64,000 nt of DNA from Ailanthus altissimus (taxonomy: Eukaryota; Streptophyta; Magnoliopsida; Sapindales; Simaroubaceae), in contig OX327683.1 in the NCBI GenBank assembly GCA_946807835.1, forward strand, positions 15,443,001 through 15,507,000. The letters are read 5' to 3'. A program made the position numbers and the translations under genes. The notes below the pieces were generated by a model. The model searched no databases and was not told where the DNA came from. It saw only the letters and a program-made list of their open reading frames with translations. Below are positions 35,885-45,300 of the stretch, in pieces (the stretch's first letter is position 1; every line of letters starts with the position of its first letter).

Positions 35885-36365
35885 TGTCACAGATCTTTTC
35901 AAGAACCGTGCAGCCTTAGACGCATTGCATGCTAAGCAGTCGAGAAAACCAAATAAAGAGAAGAAAAACATGCACACCAAATGTTTGCACGAATGCTCTC
36001 TATATTACTGAAGAAAAAATAAAGCTATAAGATGAATTATACAAGTGAGGGTCTCCCCTTTATATACTAGCAGCTCTATACAATCGACGGTTGAGATCTA
36101 AACGATCTAACGGTGTATATATAAGATGGAATAATATGCTTTAAAATATTCTTAGATGCCATCACATATTCCGTGGAATATTCCTTTCCTAATTAAGATT
36201 AACAATCCTAATAAGTCGCGGGTTTGACCCGGTTCTTTACCCATGTCAATAGGTCTTCTAGAAACTCTGACCTACGATCTATTCCAGCAGCCCTTAAGGT
36301 CTCTAAGAAATTTTGTCGCCCACTAAATGTTTAAAAAAATATTTAAAAATACTTAGAGCGTGACA
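35885..36365 (-). repeat. 5' LTR of the gypsy element
   Basis: Plus-strand ends TGTCACAG and GCGTGACA; partner of 32967-33447. A TTTATATACTAGC-type TATA region is present in both copies, at about 36058 here and 33140 there. Confidence 0.88.
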
Positions 36366-36480
36366 CCTAACATATGGCCAATAATGGGGATTATGGGAGG
36401 TGAGACTTTATGTGTATGTTCTTTAAGTTTCGAATGTTAGGTCAGTCATTAAATTTTAACCTCGAGACTAGGTTAATTTT

Positions 36481-37680
36481 TAAGTAAAAGATAACCATTA
36501 ATTTATAAACACATACCTCCAAATAAATAAATATCTCTTATGCACAATTTAAATTTAAAATTAATTAAATTATAATATCTAAATTTAAGTTAAGTTGTTA
36601 TTATAACACATTACAATTTATTATAAGTAAAATAATATGGGTGAAACATACAATATTAGTAAAAGTAAAAAGTTAACAAAAATTTAGAAAAATAAATTAG
36701 AAAAAAGATAGCAAAAAAGTTATATTTAAAATTATTATTTTTACAGAGTTTGTAAATATCACACAACATTAATTGATATATTTTAATTATTTATACTAAA
36801 TCTTTAATATACTTATTTAATATTTTAATTTATTTTTTAAATATATACTTATTTATTTTTTATTATTTTAACAAATATTTAAAATAAATAAATTTTTAAA
36901 TATATAATTGCGTGAGCAATTCGCACATGCAAAAATATTCGCATGAATTTATTTGCATGTGCATTCGCAGACGCGAATTTTAAGCGTGAATTAATTTTGT
37001 TTTAAATTATTTTTAATTAAAATGTTTTTACTTTTTTTATTTTTACTAAGTTGTTTTATTTATTTTTATTTATATTGCAAAAATAAGTAAATAAATAATT
37101 TATTAATTTACAAAGTAATTAATTATTTTATTACAAGATAAATATTTAACTAAATAAATATTTTAATTATTTATACTAATTTTTTGATTTTATTTATTTA
37201 AAATAAATAAATAATTTAATATATAATTGCACAAGCAATCAATTTGTGCGTGCGAGAATGCACAAGTAGAAAGTTGTAGAACTTTCTTAAAATATTTAGA
37301 TTTGTGATTTTTTTTCTATCCACCTTATTTTTTTTAAGATGTTCATAATCAATTGTTGGAGTATGATTTTTCGAATAGATTTAAAAAAAAAGTCAATTTA
37401 TTTTTATATTTTTATTTATTATTATTTTTACTAACAATGATAAATTTGTCTACTTTGCACTATTTTGACTAATAAGTATTAGTTCGTTACTTTGTGATTA
37501 AAAGAAAATTGTTTTAAAATATAAGTTATTTATAAAAAATTTCTTTTTCCCTGCCGTCCAGTTCTTTTAAAAATTAATTAATAACCAATAATCTAAATAC
37601 CTAAATTAATTTATTTTAGGTATCATAAATATGTTTGACTTAGATTAAATATTTTTAATTATATTTATTTACTACTAAAG
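36481..37680. other. AT-rich intergenic DNA with two GC-containing islands
   Basis: No gene is recognised. Islands at about 36905-36985 (repeated GCGTGAGCAATTCGCAC and GCATTCGCAGACGCGAATT types) and 37225-37270 (GCACAAGCAATCAATTTGTG) contain short inverted pairs. They recall the subterminal islands of MULEs. This could be the right end of the MULE that carried the second Ulp1-like gene, but no terminal repeat or target duplication was found. Confidence 0.35.
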
Positions 37681-37906
37681 GAAAGAGAGTATGGCAAGTG
37701 GTAGGCTTGGTTGAATAGTCAAGTATATCTCTCTCTCGGCCGTGAGATTGGGGTTGAGGCTACAATTGATTTAATTTTTGTTCTTTTTTAACATATAGAG
37801 GTTCTCGCTTTCTTCCTTACTCTCTGGTTTCTCAGTCACAAAATCCTAAAACCCTAATGACGGTAATCTACAGACTCACAGAAACAAAACCAATTCGCCA
37901 TTAATA
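37681..37906 (+). promoter_or_regulatory. Promoter/5'-UTR of the PPR gene with a short uORF
   Basis: A pyrimidine-rich stretch (CTCTCTCTC at 37728, TCTTCCTTACTCTCTGG at 37811) and AAACCCTAA at about 37850, a telo-box-like element common before plant translation and organelle genes. An upstream ORF at 37857-37904 (ATGACGGTAATC to CATTAA, 15 codons) ends two bases before the main ATG. It could dampen translation or allow reinitiation. Confidence 0.5.
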
Positions 37907-40285
37907 ATGAACGAAACCCCTTCAACACCGCAACCAGCAACATCTCAAACAAACCCAAATCCAAAATTAACAGAACCCCAATTGTTACAAACCCTAACCC
38001 AAATCCTAACAAAGGAAAAAACACCAGTTGAATCTCTCACCCCGTACACTCAACACTTAACACAACCACTTCTCATCTCTCTTCTCTCTTCAAAAACCCT
38101 AGCCAAGCTCCCAAATACTCTCCTCTCTTTCTTCAAATGGACCCATGCCCATTTGCCCCCTTCCCTCACTCAACAATCCCCTCTCCCTCTCCTCTCCCTA
38201 ATCCCTTCACTCTTACGGTGTTACAAATTTGCTGACGCAAAGTCATTACTAGTCTCATTCATCAACTCGGATCGCCAGCACGTTCTGCACAGACATTTGA
38301 TCAATCCTAGTACATGGTACCCGATGAAAATGGGTTACAAGTCGTTGAAACCGCTTTTGGATATCTCTATTGGTGCTTATGTCTCGTGTGGAAAACCCCA
38401 TTTGGCCGCACAAATTTTTAGTAAAATGAAGAGGCTGAGAGTTAAGCCGAACTCGTTGAGTTGCTACACGCTTATAAACTCATTGGTAAGACACCCGTCT
38501 ACACATTCTATTTTGCTTGCGAATCAAGTTTTCAAGGATATGATTAATGTGCTTAGAGTGAAACCTACTACTAATACTATTAATGTTTTGATATATGGGT
38601 GTTGTTTAGAGAATAAGATTAGGGACGCACTTGATTGGGTAGGTAAAATGGAGGGATTTGGTTGTTTGCCTGATAATGTGACTTATAATACGATATTGGA
38701 TGCTTTGTGTAAGAAAGGAAGATTGAATGAGGCTAGGGATTTGTTGTTGGATATGAAGAAAAGAGGATTGGTTCCGAATAGGACCACATATAATATTTTG
38801 GTTTGTGGGTATTGTAAGTTGGGATGGTTAAAGGAGGCGATGAAGGTGGTTGAGTTGATGACTCAGAATAGCTCATTGCCAGATATTTGGACATATAATA
38901 TGTTGATAAATGGATTGTGTAGTGCGGGCAGGTTGGAGGAGGCATTTAGGCTGAGGAATGAGATGGAGAATTTGAAGCTACTGTCTGATGTGGTTACATA
39001 TAATACTTTGATTAATGGATGTTTTGAAAGAGGTAGTAGCACCGAGGCATTTAAGTTGATTGGCGAAATGGGTGAGAAAGGAGTGAAGCCCAATGCTGTT
39101 ACTAAGAATATAATAATTAAGTGGTATTGTAAAGAAGGTAAGATAGATGAAGCCAGTAAAACCGTGAAGATAATGGAAGAAAGTGGGTTTTCTCCGGATT
39201 GTGTTACTTACAATACATTGATAAATGCGTATTGTAAAGCTGGGAACTTGGATGAAGCTTTTAGAATGATGGGTGAGATGGGTAGGAAAGGTTTGAAGAT
39301 GAATACTGTTACATTAAATATGGTTCTTCATACTCTTTGTGAGGAGAGGAAGCTTGATGAGGCATACAAGTTGCTCAATAGTGCCAGCAAGAGGGGTTAT
39401 TATCTTGATGAGGTGAGTTATGGCACTATGATGACGGGATATTTAAGAGATGAAAATGTGGACAGAGCTTTGAAGCTTTGGGATGAGATGAAGGAGAAAC
39501 AGATCATTCCTAGCATTGTTACTTATAACATTATTATTGGGGGGCTGAGTCATTCAGGGAAGACTGAGCAAGCCCTTCAGAAGTTGAATGAGCTTCTTGA
39601 GAGTTGTGTAATTCCAGATGAAACTACATTTAATACGATTATTCATGGGTACTGCAGGGAGGGGCAGATTGAGAAAGCGTTCCAGTTTCACAACAAAATG
39701 GTTGAGAACTCGTTCAAGCCAGACATATTTACTTGTAATACTCTTCTTTCTGGGCTTTGTAAAGAGGGTATGCTAGATAAGGCTCTCAAGTTCTTCAGGT
39801 CATGGATTTCGAAAGGGAAGGCCGTTGATGCAGTTACTTACAACACATTAATATCTGGCTTATGCAATGAAGGTAGACTTGAGGATGCTTTTGATCTTCT
39901 TTCTGAGATGGAAGAAAAGAAATTAGGGCCTGAGAGTTATACGTATGGTACCATCCACACTGCACTTATTAATGCTGGTATGTTTAAGGAAGCAGAGAAA
40001 TTCATGTCAAAATTGGTTGAAGCAGGAAAATTACAGGATCAGCCATTGGAACTGGAAAAGGATCTGACTGTGATGACTTCTAAGGCTCCAGAGGAATTTG
40101 GTTCAAGTTCCTTTTCTTACTCGGAGAAGATCAATGAACTGTGTAGTCTAGGGAGATACAAGGATGCAATGCGCATTTTTGAAGAAACAAGACAGAAGGG
40201 TGTCTCTATAGACAAATCCACTTACATGAATTTTATGAATGGGCTTATAAGGAGGAGAAAAAGCCTATTAAAAGCCGTCAACTAG
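37907..40285 (+). CDS. P-class pentatricopeptide repeat (PPR) protein
   Basis: An intact single-exon frame of 792 codons, as is usual for plant PPR genes. A Pro/Thr/Gln-rich N-terminus (about 1-130) precedes about 14-15 tandem 35-residue PPR units from about residue 150 to 770. Examples are VTYNTILDALCKKGRLNEA starting near residue 257, and the later VTYNTLINAYCKAGNLDEA. Nearly all units have the P-type pattern (VTYNTLI..LC..G...EA..L..EM...G..PD), and no E, DYW or SMR tail follows. Such proteins bind single-stranded RNA in mitochondria or plastids to guide processing, stability or translation. The N-terminus is not an obvious transit peptide, so the compartment is unknown. Overall layout resembles Arabidopsis At2g16880, a tentative assignment from memory. 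Upstream is transposon debris; the PWWP gene converges from the other side. Confidence 0.93.
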   Translation: MNETPSTPQPATSQTNPNPKLTEPQLLQTLTQILTKEKTPVESLTPYTQHLTQPLLISLLSSKTLAKLPNTLLSFFKWTHAHLPPSLTQQSPLPLLSLIPSLLRCYKFADAKSLLVSFINSDRQHVLHRHLINPSTWYPMKMGYKSLKPLLDISIGAYVSCGKPHLAAQIFSKMKRLRVKPNSLSCYTLINSLVRHPSTHSILLANQVFKDMINVLRVKPTTNTINVLIYGCCLENKIRDALDWVGKMEGFGCLPDNVTYNTILDALCKKGRLNEARDLLLDMKKRGLVPNRTTYNILVCGYCKLGWLKEAMKVVELMTQNSSLPDIWTYNMLINGLCSAGRLEEAFRLRNEMENLKLLSDVVTYNTLINGCFERGSSTEAFKLIGEMGEKGVKPNAVTKNIIIKWYCKEGKIDEASKTVKIMEESGFSPDCVTYNTLINAYCKAGNLDEAFRMMGEMGRKGLKMNTVTLNMVLHTLCEERKLDEAYKLLNSASKRGYYLDEVSYGTMMTGYLRDENVDRALKLWDEMKEKQIIPSIVTYNIIIGGLSHSGKTEQALQKLNELLESCVIPDETTFNTIIHGYCREGQIEKAFQFHNKMVENSFKPDIFTCNTLLSGLCKEGMLDKALKFFRSWISKGKAVDAVTYNTLISGLCNEGRLEDAFDLLSEMEEKKLGPESYTYGTIHTALINAGMFKEAEKFMSKLVEAGKLQDQPLELEKDLTVMTSKAPEEFGSSSFSYSEKINELCSLGRYKDAMRIFEETRQKGVSIDKSTYMNFMNGLIRRRKSLLKAVN

Positions 40286-42391
40286 TCGCTAGACTTTCAT
40301 GGGCTGTTTTGTGGCAAAATAGTGCAACAATATCTCAATTAGATTCTATTGAACCTCAAAAGGACTTAGGTAAAAATCTTCCCGTCATTTGTGAATGGAT
40401 GAAATTTTGTGTTGGTTGACCTTCATTGGGTAATGAGCAATTTCTCTGATTCGGTGGAACTTGAAGTGGGTTGCACTGTTGCATACTGCATACTCCTTTC
40501 TGTTGCTTTTTTGTTTAGAATTATTTATATCTTTGCAGTTTCTGAAATTCATTGATGGTAAAGAAGATGCACAAGTATAAACAGTGTCACGTCTTATATT
40601 GCAAGCCCCGGGCCCACGACAATAGCACACCATGTATTTTTGTGCAAAACTTTAGCAGACACGGAACTGATACAGTTACTATATCAACACATTCTTGAAC
40701 CCTCGAATATCCTCACTCCAGCAAGTATATGAATATACAGTTAAAAAATTTTCATTGACTGAGCAATGAAGATTGATATGCCAAAGCACCATCAGTTTAA
40801 ATAAGATTCCAGCATTCAAGTGGGAGGGAAAAGGTTTCTACAAGTGCTGGAAGCAGTGAGTGGGAGCAGGATATGCTGTAAATATTAGAATTTTATGTAA
40901 CAATTGCCACATTAATGCTTCCAAGTGAGCTGGAAGAATGAAGATAAGTCTCCCTGGCAAATGACAATGTGACACATAATTGATCACCAGACCACCATGT
41001 ATTAAAGGTAATGGCTTAGCAGAGGAAAGAACAACTTTGAGTAAATCCCAACAAATGCCAACTTACTGTATTCATATTCTTACTTACAAGAATTGATTTA
41101 TCATTATACATACACTGTTAAATTTCAACAACTAAACACTAGTTAGATTCAAGTTTCATACTTCTCTAAAAGCAGCATTTAATGACTATTACTATAAATT
41201 TTTGTTAAGCACTAAGATTAAATCAGCTTTACTTCTTTAATTGCATTTCACTTGCATTTCACATCAATTCACAATACAAGTTACAATCTTGTGCGAACCG
41301 CATACATAGCTTGAATGTTTGGACACCCCAGAGGTGAGAGAATGGACATCCTGAAGAAAATCTTGAAAGCAGCTCTCATGTTTTGGTAAACTCATAAACT
41401 GCCAATGCCAGGAATAACTTGAGTGGGAAACAATTGCATGAGCCGTGCACCATAGTTTTCAGTCGCTAAAAATCATCATATAATAAAGCAGAGAACAAAT
41501 GACTAAATGGTAGATTTGAAACATAATTCCATAATGGAATCTTTAATCCTCAAGGACAGTGGCGATAGAAAATCTCAGCAAAGTTGCTATATATTACACT
41601 AACCGAAGCATGCAAGAGATAACATCATGAACATCATGCATCTGGGTATAACTCAACAAATAATGAACCGTAAACAGAATATGCAGTGAATAACCAGATG
41701 AACTGCAGTCTGGTTACCTTCATTAGCAGCTCGTTAAATCAAGCATATGCCATAGCATTGTTATCATCAGCACTTTATCCGCCTATATCCTTTCTGTCTG
41801 CTCTCCCCTATAACATATGCATTAATTAATGAAAAAGAAGTACGACAGATAGTTCACAAGAAGTGAAGGTGAAAAGAGATGAATTAAAGGTCATATTGCA
41901 TATCTGATGAACAACAATTTCATTGAGCATCTGGATCATATTTGGATCAAATCCATTTAACATAACCAATATGCAGAAGCAATGAAAGGTTCAGAAATGA
42001 GATCCTTCGGACAGGCTCAGAGTTTAAACAAGTAAATGAGGCTTTCATCTCACCTAGAAATTTACAACATGACGCCATGATCTAAATGACCAAACTTTTG
42101 GAGATCAACAAAGTAAGAGAGCATTTGGTCCTATGTTTACAATTAGGGGTTAGTAACACAAATCCCCAAGCTTTTGCTATCTTTGCTAACTTACTCCAAT
42201 ACTAATTCAATTGAAAACAAATACCACTAACATTTAATATGAACCCTTTCACAAGGAGTCTTGTAACTACTAGTTACAAAATTTTGCTGAACTTGAATTG
42301 AAGAATATCAGCAAAAACAGTACAAAACTTCTGGCCCAAGATAGGAGTATACCTGAAATTTCAATCTAAATTCACTTCATGAGTAAGGACA
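40286..42391. other. Shared 3' intergenic region of the PPR and PWWP genes
   Basis: No coding region or obvious transposon. The near end should hold the PPR 3'-UTR. On the minus strand, CAG/GTATAC at about 42351 and GAAG/GTAACC at about 41718 look like splice donors. They suggest that the PWWP transcript has spliced 3'-UTR or alternative terminal exons here. The 82-codon frame at 40385-40633 has no support. Confidence 0.5.
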
Positions 42392-45300
42392 TCAAGTTGC
42401 ATATTCCTCGCCTAAGGATGTGAAGATAAGTGAAGCTTTAAAAGGATCAGATATAGAGTAGCTGAGCTGGTAATTTACATTCATGGGCCCAAAGATATTG
42501 AATTTTGCAGCACTACTATGAGCAACTTCTGCATCAGAGCACTTCTTGAAAACCACTCTGGCACGGCTAGTTTCCCTATCAACCTCTGTCTCAGATTCCT
42601 TTAAAGGTCCGAAGCGCCTAAACATCTTATTTAGGCTAGTCTCTGAAGGGATGGCATCCACATCAGAGAAATTCATAATAAGCTCCGCTGGCAAATTCTC
42701 ATTGACATAGCCGGGTGGTTTTGGCAGTGTCAGATCATGATTGTCATCAGAAAATTGCTTCCTAGAGTATGATCTACGGCTCTTTTGAACAGGTTTTAGT
42801 TCAACAGGCACAAGTTGATATCCTCTTTTGTTTGTAGCTGGTGGTGGTGCTGAAGGTTGCTCTTCGGCACCATTTTGGATTACCCTATCTGTCCAATAAG
42901 TGTCACTCATATCCTCAAACTCAAACGTTTCTTGAGAACCCATATTTGGCTGGGATGATTTCCTCCTTTTACCACCTGCTTTGTCCACAGAAGATCGGTT
43001 TGAAATTATTGTGTTCCTGAAATCAGAGAAGAAACTAACAATAATGTTCAAGAAACTGTATCCTTTCATGGGATCGCGTGCGGCCAAGTGAAGTTGCAAC
43101 AATAAATCATCTAGTGATGAGTAATCTGTTGGAAGAATCATCCTCTTTCCTTCTGCATCCTCAGAATTCTCTAATGAGATGTCAGAACCATCTCCATCAA
43201 ATTTCTGCAACCTCTCACCGTTACCCTTCAGGATAGATGGAGATCCAGTCATTTGGCTCGCAACTCTACGTATGCATTCACCAATTTTGAAGGATGGCTT
43301 AGGAACATTAGGTGTGCTGATAGAGACTTTGGCAAGGGAAATAGTTTTCCTACCATCTTGTGACAAGTCATCCCCAGCAAAATCAACCGCCTTACGCTTC
43401 TTGCCAGAAGATGGTGAAGCCAACTTACCACCAGCTTTCCCATCAGACTCAAATTCATCATCTTCTAGGGAATCGAATGACCCACTCATCAATTCAGACA
43501 AACTTCTTTCTTTTTTTCTTGGGTATGCACCATCCTTCAGATTGTGTTTACGTTTGTGATAGGAGCTTCTTTGAGTTCCCAAAGTCCCTTGACCAGCATA
43601 AAAATGTTCATCATCCATACTAACAGGAGTTGCATGCATCTTGTCAGCAAAGTGTGAAGCATCAACACTATTTTCCTCTAACCCTCCACAGAATTGGAAT
43701 TCAGGTAGCTGACTATATCCCTTCAAGTGATAGAATGACAACAACTGAGCTTTAGCTATTACAAGCTCCAGACGGTCAACCCCACCAGACGGAGACTGGG
43801 CTAATGCCTTCATATACTCAACTAATTTATCAGGTTGAAAAGAATGAGCACTAGCAGATTTATCCACCTCTTCTCTCATGCTCGATTCTGGCCGGATTCC
43901 AGTGTTCTCAACAATTTGTAATCTGATCTTGTCATAAGCATCTTTTGGTATGCAAGGGCAAGCAAGACCCAGCTCTAAGCGTCTGGAGACTTCTTGCAGA
44001 GCACAACTGACAGCATTCTGAAACACTTCTGAGTTGCTCTGCTTCTCTACCTGAGAGAATTGTGAATAAAAGGGCTTTAGCTGAGATGCATCAACCCAAG
44101 CAAATGTTCGGTCCCCAAAATATGCTACCAGAAAACAATCCTTCTTATGATACTTCATTGCCTTTTCGGATGCATCAGAAGGATCATAAATCTGTCCAGG
44201 CCACCATGGATGGCTCCTCACTTTACCCCAAACTAAATCAGACACATAAAACTCACCTTCATCCTCCAGTGGCAACTGATAATTAGCTTGATGGGATTTC
44301 ACCAAGCTTCCTGCTCTTGCATTTGTGCGCTTAACAAATTTCTCCTCATGAGCTTTGGGCTGTTCAGTATCACTATCATTTCCTTCAACTTCTATTTCCA
44401 GCCCTTCATGTAAAACAGCCTGTTCAGCAGCAATATCTTGTTCTTCAACTTGCATCTCTTGTCCTATGGTACAATTAACTTCAGAAAGATCACCAGCTGC
44501 AATCTTGTCATCTTCAGCAGTCCTCAGATCGTCAACCTTGGAATCCAAAATCTCCTCACTTTCCTTCGGAGAAATTTCACCTTCCTTTGTGATGCAGGTA
44601 TGCATTTGTGAGTGGGGAACTTCAATAATCAGATTAGAAGAAGCCTTATCATCCACCACCATAACTTCACTTTCAACAGCCCCATGAGTTTGCTGACCTG
44701 TTGATATTGGCTCAGAACATACAGTTCTGTACTTCTCAGCACTACCACCAATGGTCTCAACCATTTTTGGTTGTTTATGAACTACTATTTCTTGCCCTAC
44801 ATATGAATTTACTGGTTCTATACTGTTTACCTCTTGCTCACCTTTTCCTATATTTGAAGCAATCATCGGTTGATCATTCTCAGCAGGTGTCTGAACCCCC
44901 ATATTGGAATTTAAAACCTCCCGATTGTGTATCAAAGGAATTTCATCCCCTCTCCCAGTGACTTTAGTATCTAATTCAGTTTCCATCGACAGTTTCTCAT
45001 CCTCAAAGTTCTGAACATTTCCAGAGCAAGATAACATCTCATCCAATTCAGCATTCAAAACTCGTTCATCAATTTCCATTGGTTGTTGTGTACTTGAATC
45101 AACCTGAGCAACATCATGAGCAGTGCCCTTGTCCAAACACCCTTCAAGCTTCAACTGTCTGTGATTTTCAGAATCAGGATGCACCTTTTTGTCCATTGTG
45201 GCATCTTCACTTCTAACCACTTGAGTTGGCTGACAGAAGGATGGTGAATCTGCACAAACATTGCAGTGATTTTCAGTGCTCTCATCAACTCTCCCAAAAT

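Larger units (their letters stand above)
32967..36365 (-). mobile_element. Internally deleted chromodomain Ty3/gypsy element
   Basis: A minus-strand element with two 481-bp LTRs, a primer-binding site, a polypurine tract, gag and protease. The integrase C-terminus is joined to a chromodomain. The reverse transcriptase, RNase H and integrase core are missing, so it is a non-autonomous deletion derivative. CCTA flanks both ends (32963-32966 and 36366-36369), a 4-base match to the usual 5-bp duplication. It sits inside the second Ulp1-like gene. Confidence 0.87.
27900..36480 (+). pseudogene. Second DUF1985/Ulp1-like gene, split by two LTR insertions
   Basis: A diverged relative of the minus-strand gene in the neighbouring MULE. 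DUF1985 sequence at 27950-28200 includes ENLVKLSLFYFIHCIL, KDLDEFNRDLWDNITWNVLY and KALVEKGQEKYNMY. Another exon near 28360-28440 contains FPSILN and VNIEETILEKG. The peptidase core starts at about 32722 after an intron-like TTTTATGTAG, with IYIHVNYKLEH and the His codon at 32754-32756. The following Trp is now a stop. The catalytic Asp has become Asn (codon 32805-32807). Beyond the gypsy insertion the gene continues with MANNGDYG at 36374-36397, where the catalytic Cys has become Tyr (codon 36392-36394). A solo LTR (29280-31991) interrupts its middle. It is non-functional. No transposase partner was found nearby. Confidence 0.68.

Noticed and set aside
36900..37560. Right end of a second MULE
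   Set aside because: Islands resemble MULE subterminal DNA, but I could not find a matching inverted terminal repeat or target duplication, so it is not listed as an element.
38733..39093. Minus-strand frames inside the PPR gene
   Set aside because: Antisense of the PPR repeats, with no independent support.
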